A DNA stretch of 64,000 nucleotides, taken from assembly GCF_021278025.1 (NCBI RefSeq), contig NZ_JAIBHJ010000008.1, positions 118,679 to 182,678 on the forward strand, given 5' to 3'. The stretch comes from Motilimonas sp. E26 (GTDB lineage: Bacteria > Pseudomonadota > Gammaproteobacteria > Enterobacterales > CBDFNC01). Below the pieces are notes generated by a model, which saw only the letters and a list, made by a program, of their open reading frames with translations, was not told the origin of the DNA and did no database searches. A program made the translations under genes and the position numbers. How positions within the stretch are numbered: the first letter of the stretch is position 1; every line of letters starts with the position of its first letter. Positions 44,434-53,846 of the stretch are shown here, piece after piece.

Positions 44434-45900
44434 ATGTGTTGGCGTAAATTAGCTATTTTAACATCTGCAATACTTTTAAGTGCCTGTGGCGGCGGTGGCA
44501 GCACCGATCTAAGTGGTGGTAACGACGGAGGAACCACTCCTAGCACTGAACCTAGCACAGAACCTAGCACTGAGCCTAGCGTATCGCCATCAGATGCTCC
44601 AAGTAACAAGGTTACTCTTACTATCCCAGGGGAAGTGTTAGAGTTAGATAGAAAAAACAATACCATTCCTTTTCCATATACGTTGGACTTAATTCCTTCT
44701 TTTGATGCGAAATATAGTATGGAAATTACTGGCACCGCAGTCATGGGGGAAGATTACGATATTGATCCTAAAAAAGAACTCATATTTTCTGCCGGGTCTA
44801 AAACTGCCACACTTAATTTAACCACTTACCAATCTTCCCAGCCAAGAGGCGGTCGCACCCTAAAAATCCGTTTCTCTAACGACGAAGGTCAAGAAGCAAC
44901 CCAAACCTTCATCATATCTGGCGATGTGCGTCTTAATGACACAGGTATGGCCAGCTATTCTGATGAAACAGATTACAACCTGCCTACTGAGCCAGCCTCA
45001 CACCCAGGACAAGATGCAAGTCGCGGTTTTGACGTCGTAAACGTCGATGATGCCAAGGCAGATGCGCCTTACTATAAAGATGGCTCTGAGCGTAGCGCTG
45101 GTAACCCTTATTACTTAGGGCAAGCAGGCTTTAGATATACCAAGCTAGACTTTGCAGGTAATGAGCTAAATGCAAATGCAGCAAATTGGCGCTGTGTTAA
45201 AGATGAAATTACTGGCATGGTATGGGAACGAAAGGCCCCATTTAATGCCATTTTCACGGCCCCAGACCCTGCAGCAGAACCCCCAGCAGCAGGAGAACCA
45301 GATAAGCGTAAAATTTACTACTTTTCTACCACGCCAAATAACTTCAACGCAGTTAACTTTACTTTCCCTTGGCTAGATAACAATGCTATGACAAATGGTG
45401 GTAAAGCTGGTTGGTTTAGTGGCTTTGACGGAGGAGCACTACCAAATGAGGCTCCTTACCAACCTGCAAACTCAATTTGTGCGTATGAACAACGTCCAAG
45501 AGATAATGAGATTTATTGCTCTACGGAAGACTATGCTCGTGAAGCAAGCCAGCTTGGTGTTTGTGGCTTTACCGATTGGCAATTACCAACAGTAGAGCAA
45601 TTTAGAAGCGTATTCAATTACCAAAATATTGCTAATGGTGAAAAAGATATTTTGGATAAGTTCTTCTTCGATTGTGCTAATGATGATTGTTTAGTTGAAA
45701 ATGCCGCAACGAATTTATATTGGACAGCAACATCCTCAGCAGAGCAACCAGGAAGCGCAATGTGCTTCAACTTAACCAATGGTAAATTACAACTTTGTTC
45801 TAAGCTTGAATCAAACAAGGTCATGATTGTCAGACGTGACGACAAATCACTGGTCAACAACAACCCAACACCTAGCGCTGAACCAACGCCAGCACCTTAA
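44434..45900 (+). CDS. DUF1566 (Lcl_C) outer-surface lipoprotein with Calx-beta-like domain
   Basis: About 488 residues. Signal peptide with lipobox LLSAC, then GGGGS and a tether of PSTE repeats. Residues about 60-170 look like a Calx-beta-type beta sandwich (TAVMGEDYDIDPKKELIFSA). A Gly/Asn/Cys-rich DUF1566 (Lcl_C) domain follows: WRCVKDEITGMVWERK, FTDWQLPTVEQFRSVF, LYWTATSS, and a terminal VMIVRRD. In Legionella the Lcl C-terminal domain binds glycosaminoglycans (family knowledge), so a surface adhesin or ligand-binding role is possible but unproven. ATG at 44434 is better spaced from GGGAG than the ATG at 44431. First gene of a two-gene operon; it diverges from oxyR. Confidence 0.82.
   Translation: MCWRKLAILTSAILLSACGGGGSTDLSGGNDGGTTPSTEPSTEPSTEPSVSPSDAPSNKVTLTIPGEVLELDRKNNTIPFPYTLDLIPSFDAKYSMEITGTAVMGEDYDIDPKKELIFSAGSKTATLNLTTYQSSQPRGGRTLKIRFSNDEGQEATQTFIISGDVRLNDTGMASYSDETDYNLPTEPASHPGQDASRGFDVVNVDDAKADAPYYKDGSERSAGNPYYLGQAGFRYTKLDFAGNELNANAANWRCVKDEITGMVWERKAPFNAIFTAPDPAAEPPAAGEPDKRKIYYFSTTPNNFNAVNFTFPWLDNNAMTNGGKAGWFSGFDGGALPNEAPYQPANSICAYEQRPRDNEIYCSTEDYAREASQLGVCGFTDWQLPTVEQFRSVFNYQNIANGEKDILDKFFFDCANDDCLVENAATNLYWTATSSAEQPGSAMCFNLTNGKLQLCSKLESNKVMIVRRDDKSLVNNNPTPSAEPTPAP
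44539..44580 (+). repeat. 12-bp tandem repeat encoding the PSTE lipoprotein tether
   Basis: Three and a half units of CCTAGCACTGAA (variants with A or G at two positions), encoding Pro-Ser-Thr-Glu. The unit is a multiple of three, so copy-number change would alter tether length without a frameshift. A shorter Pro/Ser-rich stretch recurs at the C-terminus. Confidence 0.9.
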
Positions 45901-45917
45901 TAGGAGGAGTAAAACAG

Positions 45918-46538
45918 ATGAAATATTTAATTAATACCTTCCTGCTTGCAAGTGTAACAGCGATGAGCGCTTCATCTTTTGCAGCGGATACTTACTGTAA
46001 TAGCAGTATCAAAAAAGACTATGTACCAGCGCATTTCGTTTCATTAAAAAATGGCACAATCAAAGATACTCGCACTGGGTTAGTTTGGTCTTTATGTAGC
46101 GTTGGTCAAACATGGACTTTAGATCAAAACGGTAGAGAAACCTGCAAGAACGCCCCCACGTCTTTCCCAACATGGAAGAACGCGCTGGATGCTGTGGTAG
46201 CTGAAAATGCTAATCCAACTTGGACGGTTAATGATTGGCGCATGCCAAATATCAAAGAGCTAGACTCGATTGTAGACAGAAGTTGCTACAATCCGTCGAT
46301 TAATCAAGATATATTCCCTAATACCTATCCCGTTAATTACTATTCAAGCACGCCATATAAAGGCTCTGATGATAGTGTTGCCGATAGTAATTATGACCAT
46401 ATCACATCACGCATAATTAGCTTTAGAACGGGACTCGAGAATCCAATTCGCCCAGAAGGACAGACTCGTGAATCGTACTCAATTAGGCTAGTTCGCTGCG
46501 GTGAATGGCCAGTTAGCGATGCCTGTAAAGCTAAGTAA
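45918..46538 (+). CDS. Secreted DUF1566 (Lcl_C) domain protein
   Basis: A 206-residue secreted protein: signal peptide (LINTFLLASVTAMSASSFA), then one DUF1566 domain (KNGTIKDTRTGLVWSLCSVG; NDWRMPNIKELDSIVDRSCY; YYSSTPYKG; SIRLVRCGEWP). Several Cys suggest disulfides in the periplasm or outside. There is no lipobox, so it differs from its neighbour in location. A strong AGGAGG ribosome site, nine bases before the ATG, and a 17-base gap after the lipoprotein stop show an operon. The pairing of an anchored and a soluble DUF1566 protein suggests they work together; function unknown. Confidence 0.8.
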   Translation: MKYLINTFLLASVTAMSASSFAADTYCNSSIKKDYVPAHFVSLKNGTIKDTRTGLVWSLCSVGQTWTLDQNGRETCKNAPTSFPTWKNALDAVVAENANPTWTVNDWRMPNIKELDSIVDRSCYNPSINQDIFPNTYPVNYYSSTPYKGSDDSVADSNYDHITSRIISFRTGLENPIRPEGQTRESYSIRLVRCGEWPVSDACKAK

Positions 46539-46545
46539 AACGTCA

Positions 46546-46572
46546 AAGCCCTTCAACTGAAGGGCTTTTTTA
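46546..46572 (+). terminator. Rho-independent terminator of the DUF1566 operon
   Basis: AAAGCCCTTCAACTGAAGGGCTTTTTT: AAGCCCTTC/GAAGGGCTT stem with T-run. Confidence 0.88.
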
Positions 46573-46618
46573 ATACGGGGTAAAGAAATCCCCCTCGTTA
46601 CATACAGATTTACAATAC

Positions 46619-47860
46619 TTAAAGCATATAATTTTCAGGCAATTCAATCTGCGCCACACCCGACGCCACAGCAGCTTCTGCTACCGCTCTTGCGACCTTA
46701 GGTAACAACCTCGCATCCATCGGCTTAGGGATAATATATTCGCGGCCAAAGCTCAATTCAGAAACACCACTGGCGTCTAATACCGTTTGTGGAACCGGCT
46801 CTTTGGCTAGCTCTCTAATGGCATGGACAGCGGCTACTTTCATCTCATCGGTAATGGCTTTAGCACGCACATCCAGTGCTCCTCGGAAGATAAAAGGAAA
46901 GCACAGCACGTTATTCACTTGGTTAGGAAAATCACTGCGGCCAGTGGCCATAATCAAATCATCACGTACGCTGTGGGCAAGCTCAGGTTTAATTTCAGGA
47001 TCAGGGTTTGAACAAGCAAAGATCACCGGGTTAGGCGCCATTAACGCCACCGCCTCAGCAGGTAGCACATCTGGACCCGATACACCCACAAACACATCAG
47101 CATCCGCAATCACGTCTTCTAAGGTGCGTTTATCTGTGTTGTTAGCAAACAGTTTTTTATATTCGTTGAGATCTTCACGTCGAGTGTGGATCACGCCTTT
47201 GCGGTCAAGCATGTAGATTTTTTCACGCATTGCGCCACATTTTATCAGCAGCTCCATACAAGCTATCGCAGCCGCACCGGCGCCCATACACACTATGGTC
47301 GATTCCGAAATATCTTTGCCTTGAATTTCAAGCGCGTTAATCATCCCCGCCGCAGTCACAATTGCCGTGCCGTGTTGGTCATCATGAAACACTGGAATAC
47401 TACAGCGTTGGATCAGCGCTTTTTCAATTTCAAAACACTCTGGCGCTTTAATATCTTCAAGGTTAATGCCACCAAAGGTATCGGCAATATTAGCCACGGT
47501 ATTAACAAACTCTTCTGCGGTGCGATGCTTCACTTCAATATCAATCGAGTCAATTCCCGCAAAGCGTTTAAATAATAGCGCCTTACCTTCCATTACAGGC
47601 TTAGAAGCCAAAGGGCCTAAATTACCGAGCCCCAAAATAGCACTGCCGTTAGTGATTACCGCCACTAAATTGCCCTTGCCGGTATAGCGATAAACCTCAT
47701 CTGGGTTCATGGCAATTTCTTTCACCGGCTCAGCCACACCTGGGCTATAAGCCAATGCGAGGTCTTTTGCTGTTTCAGCGGGCTTAGTTAATTCAATACT
47801 GATTTTGCCTGGTGTTGGCAAAGCGTGGTAATCAAGAGCTTGCTGGCGCGCATCTGTCAT
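46619..47860 (-). CDS. Malic enzyme (oxaloacetate-decarboxylating malate dehydrogenase), short form
   Basis: Decarboxylates malate to pyruvate with NAD(P). 413 residues, covering only the malic enzyme N and NAD-binding domains, without the C-terminal phosphotransacetylase-like domain of the large MaeB. Motifs: LALAYSPGVAEPVKEIA, ITNGSAILGLGNLGPLASKP with catalytic Lys nearby (VMEGKALLFKR), FHDDQHGTAIV (metal Asp pair) and CMGAGAAAIACMELL (dinucleotide fold). Cofactor preference is not certain from sequence. Convergent with the DUF1566 operon. The 212 bases upstream, toward rpmE, hold its promoter and the rpmE terminator. Confidence 0.9.
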   Translation of the reverse strand: MTDARQQALDYHALPTPGKISIELTKPAETAKDLALAYSPGVAEPVKEIAMNPDEVYRYTGKGNLVAVITNGSAILGLGNLGPLASKPVMEGKALLFKRFAGIDSIDIEVKHRTAEEFVNTVANIADTFGGINLEDIKAPECFEIEKALIQRCSIPVFHDDQHGTAIVTAAGMINALEIQGKDISESTIVCMGAGAAAIACMELLIKCGAMREKIYMLDRKGVIHTRREDLNEYKKLFANNTDKRTLEDVIADADVFVGVSGPDVLPAEAVALMAPNPVIFACSNPDPEIKPELAHSVRDDLIMATGRSDFPNQVNNVLCFPFIFRGALDVRAKAITDEMKVAAVHAIRELAKEPVPQTVLDASGVSELSFGREYIIPKPMDARLLPKVARAVAEAAVASGVAQIELPENYML

Positions 47861-48027
47861 GATGATAGGTCCAATATCCTGTTTTTAAAAAATAAAGAGT
47901 TTGATGAAGAAAGTGTGATGATAGTCAAGTATTGACCCAATTCCCAGCAAAAACAATGCCGAGTGAAGCAAACGCTAAAATAGTGAACAATTGTTAAAAA
48001 ATAATCGAGCCAAATAAATTTTGGCCA

Positions 48028-48056
48028 TAAAAAAAGGCGCCATCGGCGCCTTTAAT
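48028..48056 (-). terminator. Rho-independent terminator of rpmE
   Basis: On minus, AAAGGCGCCGATGGCGCCTTTTTTT: a GGCGCC/GGCGCC stem with a T-run, 17 bases after the rpmE stop. Confidence 0.9.
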
Positions 48057-48072
48057 CAAACTTTTTGCAGGC

Positions 48073-48285
48073 TTATTTTTTGCCAAGTACTGCAAAACGT
48101 TTTTTGAACTTGTCAACACGGCCACCAGTATCAACAACACGTTGAGTACCAGTGTAGAATGGGTGACATGCACCACACACGTCTAGTGTTAGATCTTTAC
48201 CAACTGTAGATTTAGTTTTGATCACGTTGCCGCAAGAACAAGTTGCAGAAATTTCTTTGTATTCTGGGTGGATACCAGCTTTCAT
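48073..48285 (-). CDS. rpmE: 50S ribosomal protein L31 (zinc-binding type)
   Basis: A 70-residue ribosomal protein. Zinc ligands are present (CSCG near residue 16 and CGACHPF near residue 37), so this is the C+ zinc-containing L31 and not the zinc-independent paralogue. The frame opens at 48315, but [12 protein letters not shown] at 48285 is the family start, with GAGG upstream. Next to priA in divergent orientation, as in Escherichia coli and Vibrio. Confidence 0.97.
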   Translation of the reverse strand: MKAGIHPEYKEISATCSCGNVIKTKSTVGKDLTLDVCGACHPFYTGTQRVVDTGGRVDKFKKRFAVLGKK

Positions 48286-48496
48286 AGGGATAACCTCTTT
48301 AGGCCGTGTCGCCATCTGATCTATTTTTCAGATACCACACGTTATGGATAAAGTGCATTTAGTGCACGCGAATTTTAGGGGGCGAATAATAATCCATCAG
48401 TTACACACGAGCAAGCATTGCTTTGCGATATTTACACTCTTATTTTATCCCGCTTACCGTTACACTAAGCCTTTATGTTGTTCAGGCTGGTTAATC

Positions 48497-50692
48497 ATGA
48501 TTTGTACTATTGCCTTACCCGTTCCACTGCGTCGCAGCTTTGACTATTTACTGCCAGAAGGCCAACAACCCCAAACAGGCTGTCGAGTTAAAGTGCCGTT
48601 TCGCAGTGGCGACAAAATAGGCTTAATCATTGACGTTAAGACCACCAGCGAGTTTGATTTAAACAAGCTCAAAGCGGTGAGTGGGATTTTGGATGATGCG
48701 CCAATCATCACGCCGCAATTATTGCAATTATTTCAATGGGCCAGTGCTTACTATCATCACCCCATTGGCGACGTTATTGCTCAAGCTATCCCTACCTTAT
48801 TAAAGCAAGGCGAGCCCGATAGCCTTAAACCGTTATCGGCATGGCAACTCACGGCTGCAGGAGAGAAGGCAAAACAACAAGACTTTAGCCGCAGCCCAAA
48901 GCAATTAGCCGCATGGGCCTTGCTTAAGGGTAAACCTCTTACCAGCGCAGAGCTCACCGCAGCAAACGTCACGTCCGCCACACTCAATGCATTAGCGAAG
49001 AAGAACTTTGCCGAGAAAATCACTCAACAACCGCAGTATCAAAATAACTGGCCTGAGCAATTTGCCCTGCAGCAACAAAAACCTGAACTCAATACCGAAC
49101 AAGCCATCGCCGTGGCCGCCATCAATAATAAATCGGCATTTGGCTGCTATTTGTTAGAAGGAGTCACCGGCAGTGGTAAAACCGAGGTTTACCTTAACCT
49201 AATAGAGCATGTGCTTAAACAAGGCAAACAAGCATTAGTGCTGGTGCCTGAGATAGGGCTGACACCACAAACGGTTTCACGTTTTAAAGCGCGCTTTAAT
49301 GTGCCCATTTTTATGGTGCATTCCGAGCTGACCGATCGCGAGCGCCTTGATACTTGGCTTCACGGCCGCGCAGGTAGTGCCGCCATTGTGATTGGTACTC
49401 GTAGCGCCATTTTTACCCCCATGCTGAAACCCGGCATTATCATTATTGATGAAGAGCATGATACCTCGTTTAAACAACAAGATTTTTTTCGTTACCACGC
49501 TCGCGACTTAGCGGTGATGCGCGCCATGCGCGAACAAATTCCCATCGTGCTCGGCTCTGCTACCCCTTCCCTTGAGAGCTTAAACAACGCCTTAAGCAAT
49601 AAATATCATCACCTGAGCTTAAAAGAGCGGGCGGGTAATGCCCAGCATGCCCGGCATTATTTACAGGACATTAAAAACGTACGATTAAATTCCGGCCTAT
49701 CGCCGCAATTGATTGAGTTAATGCATAAGCATCTCAAACAAGGCAATCAAGTGATGCTGTTTTTAAATCGTCGTGGCTACGCCCCTGCCCTGCTATGCCA
49801 TGAATGCGGTTGGCTAGCCAAATGTCAGCGCTGTGATGCTTTTTACACTTGGCATCAAAGTGATAATGCAATGATTTGTCACCACTGCAATAGCCATCGC
49901 CCAGTGCCGCACCAATGTGAAGATTGCGGCTCAACGCAATTACTTGGCGCAGGCGTTGGCACCGAGCAACTTGAAGAAACCTTAGCGGAAGTATTTAGCC
50001 AATATAAAGCGGTGCGAATTGATCGTGATAGCACCAGACGCAAAGGCAGTTTAGAAAACTACCTCGATGGCATTCAAAGTGGCGAATATCAGATTCTCAT
50101 CGGCACGCAGATGTTAGCCAAGGGCCATCACTTTCCTGATGTTACCCTAGTAGGCATTTTAGACGTGGATAGCTCGCTGTTTAGCTCTGATTTTCGCGCC
50201 GCAGAAAAACTCGCGCAATTATTCACTCAAGTGGCTGGACGAGCGGGTCGTGCCAGTAAACCCGGCCAAGTAGTCTTGCAAAGCCACCATCCCGATCATT
50301 ATTTACTGCAAGATCTAGTCAATAATGGCTATCAAGACTTTGCTCGCAGCGCCCTTTCCGAGCGTCAAGATGCACTCTTACCGCCTTTTTCATTTCAAGC
50401 TTTGTTTCGCGCCGAAGCGACTTACGCCAATATGCCGGAAACATTCTTACAACAAGTGAAGCAAATATTTAGTGGCTATACCGAGCAGTATAAGCAAATA
50501 GAATTAATCGGCCCAATGCCAGCAATCATGGAGCGTCGCGCTGGCAAATATCGCTTTCAACTGTTAATTCAAGCGCCCAATCGCGCCTTAATCGCCGGCC
50601 TGCTCAGCTCATGTATGGAACAAGTTGAGAAATTAAAATCGGGCATTAAAGTGCGCTGGTCATTAGATATCGACCCCACTGATTTTATTTAG
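48497..50692 (+). CDS. priA: Primosomal protein N' (replication restart helicase PriA)
   Basis: A 3'-5' helicase that reloads the replisome at collapsed forks. 731 residues. N-terminal DNA-binding domain (ICTIALPVPLRRSFDYLLPE), Walker A LEGVTGSGKTEVYLN near residue 225, DEEH box IIIDEEHDTSFKQ, eight Cys zinc module (CHECGWLAKCQRC, then CHHCN and CEDCG), motif V/VI LIGTQMLAKGHHFP and QVAGRAGRASKPG. The frame opens 51 codons earlier; MICTIALP at 48497 is the family start. Divergent from rpmE. Confidence 0.96.
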   Translation: MICTIALPVPLRRSFDYLLPEGQQPQTGCRVKVPFRSGDKIGLIIDVKTTSEFDLNKLKAVSGILDDAPIITPQLLQLFQWASAYYHHPIGDVIAQAIPTLLKQGEPDSLKPLSAWQLTAAGEKAKQQDFSRSPKQLAAWALLKGKPLTSAELTAANVTSATLNALAKKNFAEKITQQPQYQNNWPEQFALQQQKPELNTEQAIAVAAINNKSAFGCYLLEGVTGSGKTEVYLNLIEHVLKQGKQALVLVPEIGLTPQTVSRFKARFNVPIFMVHSELTDRERLDTWLHGRAGSAAIVIGTRSAIFTPMLKPGIIIIDEEHDTSFKQQDFFRYHARDLAVMRAMREQIPIVLGSATPSLESLNNALSNKYHHLSLKERAGNAQHARHYLQDIKNVRLNSGLSPQLIELMHKHLKQGNQVMLFLNRRGYAPALLCHECGWLAKCQRCDAFYTWHQSDNAMICHHCNSHRPVPHQCEDCGSTQLLGAGVGTEQLEETLAEVFSQYKAVRIDRDSTRRKGSLENYLDGIQSGEYQILIGTQMLAKGHHFPDVTLVGILDVDSSLFSSDFRAAEKLAQLFTQVAGRAGRASKPGQVVLQSHHPDHYLLQDLVNNGYQDFARSALSERQDALLPPFSFQALFRAEATYANMPETFLQQVKQIFSGYTEQYKQIELIGPMPAIMERRAGKYRFQLLIQAPNRALIAGLLSSCMEQVEKLKSGIKVRWSLDIDPTDFI

Positions 50693-50812
50693 TTCGTTAG
50701 GCGAGGTTATCGGCGTGCTAAGCCCATTTCCGTTCTGGTTTTCATGGCCGAGACACGTTAAAATCTGACTCTCAATTTTTAATAGTCTCAGATATATCGG
50801 CGGTCATACTGA

Positions 50813-52561
50813 ATGAAAGTGCAACTTCAACAACTACTCGAGCAAACAGTCGCATCCTTAAAGCAACAAGGCATAATCCCTGCAGATGCACAGCCACGCG
50901 TTCAAGTAGACCGAACCAAAGATAAATCTCACGGTGATTTGGCCACTAACCTGGCCATGATGTTGTCAAAAGCGGCAGGGAAAAACCCACGTGAACTGGC
51001 GCAACTGATTATTGATAATTTACCAGAGTCTAGCTTAGTGACTAAAGTCGACATCGCTGGCCCGGGTTTTATCAACTTTTTTCTTAATCCGCTATGGCTG
51101 GTTGAACAAGTTGAAGCTGCGTTAATCGACCCACGTTTAGGCATCGAGCCAATAGCTGATCCCCAAACCATCGTGGTCGATTATTCATCGCCCAACCTCG
51201 CGAAAGAGATGCACGTAGGTCACTTGCGTTCATCGATCATTGGCGATGCCGTCACGCGCACTTTAGAATTCCAAGGCCATAAGCTAGTACGCCAAAACCA
51301 CGTTGGCGACTGGGGCACACAATTTGGCATGTTGCTAGCCTACATGGAAGAGCTACAAGCCAAAGGCCAAGAGATTAATTCAAACCTATCTAATTTAGAG
51401 GTGTTTTACCGCGCCGCCAAGCAACGTTTTGATGAATCAGAAGCATTCGCTACCCGTGCACGTAACTTAGTGGTGGAACTGCAAAGCGGTGATGAGCACT
51501 GTAACCAGTTATGGCGCGAGTTTAACGAGGTCAGCCTGTCACACTGTCAAGAAACGTACGACCGTTTAGGTGTAAGCCTAACCCGCGCAGATGTACGTGG
51601 TGAAAGTGCTTACAATGACGACCTTAACCAAGTAGTCGTCGATTTAGACCAAGCTGGCTTATTAAAAGAAGACCAAGGCGCCAAATGTGTGTTCCTTGAC
51701 GAATTCAAAAATAAAGACGGTGATCCGCTACCAGTCATCATTCAAAAGAAAGATGGCGGCTTTTTATATGCCACCACCGATTTAGCCGCGATGCGCTACC
51801 GTCAGCGCGAACTCAATGCTGACCGTGTATTGTACTTTGTTGATGCGCGCCAAGGCTTACACTTCCAACAAGTCTTTACCGTCGCGCGTAACGCCGGTTT
51901 TGTAAAACCAGAAACCAGCTTAGAGCATATGCCATTTGGCACTGTTATGGGCGAAGACGGCAAGCCGTTTAAAACTCGCTCGGGCACAGTAGCGAAACTG
52001 GCTGATTTGCTGACCGAAGCGCAAAACCGTGCTTACGATTTGGTGAAGTCGAAAAACCCAGACATGGCTGAACAAGATCTGCGTAATATTGCTGACGTAG
52101 TGGGGATCGCCTCGGTGAAATACGCCGATCTATCCAAAAATCGCACCAGTGATTACATGTTCAGCTTTGACCAAATGCTTAGCTTTGAAGGTAACACTGC
52201 CCCTTACTTGCTATACGCTTACACCCGTGTTGCTAGTGTGTTTGAAAAAGCAGAGGTGAACGCAAGTGAACTAACTGGCAGTGTCCTATTAGAGCACGAA
52301 AAAGAGCTCGATCTAGCCAGTAAGCTGGTGCAGTTTAATGAGGTGATCACTAGCGTTGCACGTTTAGGTTACCCGCATTTACTGTGTAACTACCTATACG
52401 AACTCGCAGGTTTATTCTCAAGTTTCTACGAAGCGTGTCCAATCCTGAAAGCAGAAACTGAAGCACAAAAGCAAAGCCGTTTGAAATTGGCTTGGCTAAC
52501 TGCAAGAACGTTAAAACAAGGTTTAAGTTTATTAGGCATTAACACGCTGGAGCGTATGTAA
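50813..52561 (+). CDS. argS: Arginine-tRNA ligase
   Basis: Class I synthetase charging tRNA(Arg). 582 residues. N-terminal Add-1 domain, HIGH motif as HVGH in [15 protein letters not shown] (about residue 131), [25 protein letters not shown], and the KMSK-like [12 protein letters not shown]-terminal anticodon-binding DALR domain ends LGINTLERM. Its TAA shares a base with the ATG of ftsN, so the two genes are translationally coupled. Confidence 0.97.
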   Translation: MKVQLQQLLEQTVASLKQQGIIPADAQPRVQVDRTKDKSHGDLATNLAMMLSKAAGKNPRELAQLIIDNLPESSLVTKVDIAGPGFINFFLNPLWLVEQVEAALIDPRLGIEPIADPQTIVVDYSSPNLAKEMHVGHLRSSIIGDAVTRTLEFQGHKLVRQNHVGDWGTQFGMLLAYMEELQAKGQEINSNLSNLEVFYRAAKQRFDESEAFATRARNLVVELQSGDEHCNQLWREFNEVSLSHCQETYDRLGVSLTRADVRGESAYNDDLNQVVVDLDQAGLLKEDQGAKCVFLDEFKNKDGDPLPVIIQKKDGGFLYATTDLAAMRYRQRELNADRVLYFVDARQGLHFQQVFTVARNAGFVKPETSLEHMPFGTVMGEDGKPFKTRSGTVAKLADLLTEAQNRAYDLVKSKNPDMAEQDLRNIADVVGIASVKYADLSKNRTSDYMFSFDQMLSFEGNTAPYLLYAYTRVASVFEKAEVNASELTGSVLLEHEKELDLASKLVQFNEVITSVARLGYPHLLCNYLYELAGLFSSFYEACPILKAETEAQKQSRLKLAWLTARTLKQGLSLLGINTLERM

Positions 52562-53139
52562 TGGCAAGGGACTACGTGCGCAATCAACCGCAAAAACGGA
52601 AAACTAACGCTAAGCGTAGTCCCGCAAAATCGGCGCCAACGAGCCGCTTGCCTATCGTGGCAATCGTTATCGCTGTAATCGCTTTATCAGGTTTTGGCTA
52701 CTTTCTTTATACTATTAGTGGTTCGGCTGATAATGCAGAGATAATAGAAGTGATTGCAACGCCAGCTCCAAAAGCAAAAACACCAGCTGAAAAACCGCTA
52801 CCAGAAAAACCCAAAGAAAAATGGGATTACATCGAACAACTAGAAAATAAAGAAGTAGAGGTTGATGTGCCCGCCGATCCGCCACCAGCTATTCCTTATC
52901 AAATGCAATGTGGCTCATTTAGATCCCTCAACCAAGCCGAATCATTGAAAGCACAAATCGCTTTTCAAGGTTTAGAAAGTCGAGTGCGGAAATCAGAAGG
53001 CAGCAGCGGTACCTGGTATAAAGTTGTTTTAGGACCCTATGAACGCAAACGCTTAGCGCAAACCGACTCTCATAAGCTTACCCGGGCCAAAATTCGCAAC
53101 TGTCAAATTTGGCAATGGCAAGGGCCCCTGCCAAAATAA
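52561..53139 (+). CDS. ftsN: Cell division protein FtsN (SPOR domain)
   Basis: A 192-residue bitopic division protein. Basic cytoplasmic N-terminus (residues 1-28; RDYVRNQPQKRK), one helix at about 30-52 (LPIVAIVIAVIALSGFGYFL), a Pro/Lys/Glu-rich periplasmic linker with the WDYIEQLENKEV motif (the essential activation region of FtsN), then a C-terminal SPOR domain (about 115-185; YQMQCGSFRSLNQAESLKAQ) that binds septal glycan. It overlaps argS by one base and lies upstream of hslVU, as in many gammaproteobacteria, but a terminator and a heat-shock promoter separate them. Confidence 0.93.
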   Translation: MARDYVRNQPQKRKTNAKRSPAKSAPTSRLPIVAIVIAVIALSGFGYFLYTISGSADNAEIIEVIATPAPKAKTPAEKPLPEKPKEKWDYIEQLENKEVEVDVPADPPPAIPYQMQCGSFRSLNQAESLKAQIAFQGLESRVRKSEGSSGTWYKVVLGPYERKRLAQTDSHKLTRAKIRNCQIWQWQGPLPK

Positions 53140-53146
53140 CCCCAAC

Positions 53147-53179
53147 AAACCTCACCTTGTGTGAGGTTTAGTTTTTTTA
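53147..53179 (+). terminator. Rho-independent terminator of argS-ftsN
   Basis: AAACCTCAC-CTTGT-GTGAGGTTT, then AGTTTTTTT: a 9-bp stem. Confidence 0.88.
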
Positions 53180-53200
53180 GCCCGAAAAACAGCCATAGTG

Positions 53201-53229
53201 CTTGAAAAGCGTGATCCTCTCCCCCATCT
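53201..53229 (+). promoter_or_regulatory. Sigma-32 heat-shock promoter of hslVU
   Basis: -35 CTTGAAA and -10 CCCCATCT separated by 14 bases, an exact fit to the RpoH consensus (CTTGAAA, 11-16 bases, CCCCATNT). Located about 50 bases before the hslV start. Confidence 0.9.
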
Positions 53230-53241
53230 TAGTTTTATCTT

Positions 53242-53255
53242 GCAAGTTAACTTGC
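53242..53255 (+). repeat. Palindrome in the hslV 5' untranslated leader
   Basis: GCAAGTTAACTTGC, a perfect 14-base palindrome between the sigma-32 promoter and the hslV start. As RNA it could form a 5-bp stem with a UUAA loop. A 5' stem-loop in hslVU mRNA has been described in Escherichia coli; equivalence is inference. Confidence 0.55.
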
Positions 53256-53279
53256 GCTTGAATACTGATGAGGTATCCC

Positions 53280-53804
53280 GTGACTACGATAGTTTCAGTT
53301 CGCCGTGGTAATAAAGTTGTAATAGGTGGCGATGGCCAAGTATCCCTTGGTAATACCGTAATGAAAGGCAACGCACGTAAAGTTCACCGTTTATATAATG
53401 GCCAAGTACTGGCTGGCTTCGCCGGTGGCACTGCAGATGCATTCACGCTTTTAGAACGTTTTGAAGCCAAACTACAAGCCCACCAAGGTCATTTAGAGCG
53501 CGCCGCGGTAGAGCTAGCCAAAGACTGGCGCACCGACCGCATGCTGCGTAAGTTAGAAGCCCTACTAGCCGTAGCCGATAAAGACAAATCCTATATCATT
53601 ACCGGTAATGGCGACGTGGTGCAGCCTGAGCATGACCTAATTGCGATTGGCTCGGGCGGCGCATTCGCACAATCAGCGGCCCTTGCTTTATTAGAAAATA
53701 CCGAGTTAGATGCCGATGTGATTGTAGAAAAAGCTCTTACTATTGCTGGTAACATCTGCGTCTTTACTAATACTAACCAGACCGTTGAAGTGCTGGATTA
53801 CTAA
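53280..53804 (+). CDS. hslV: ATP-dependent protease subunit HslV (ClpQ)
   Basis: Threonine peptidase of the HslUV heat-shock protease. 174 residues. The mature N-terminus is Thr-Thr ([20 protein letters not shown]), with the first Thr as nucleophile. Typical [36 protein letters not shown] and [13 protein letters not shown] follow. Translation must start with GTG at 53280, since the Thr must follow Met; GAGG is six bases upstream. An in-frame ATG at 53268 would bury the catalytic Thr behind extra residues. First gene of hslVU with a sigma-32 promoter. Confidence 0.97.
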   Translation: MTTIVSVRRGNKVVIGGDGQVSLGNTVMKGNARKVHRLYNGQVLAGFAGGTADAFTLLERFEAKLQAHQGHLERAAVELAKDWRTDRMLRKLEALLAVADKDKSYIITGNGDVVQPEHDLIAIGSGGAFAQSAALALLENTELDADVIVEKALTIAGNICVFTNTNQTVEVLDY

Positions 53805-53846
53805 CCCATTTTGTCAGCTCTCTGACACCTAGACAGGATTAATATT

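Noticed and set aside
44346..44744. Minus-strand open frame across the DUF1566 leader and repeat
   Set aside because: Low-complexity mirror of the PSTE repeat coding strand; no ribosome site or domain.
48344..48496. N-terminal extension of PriA
   Set aside because: The 51 extra codons overlap the rpmE promoter region and are absent from PriA proteins.
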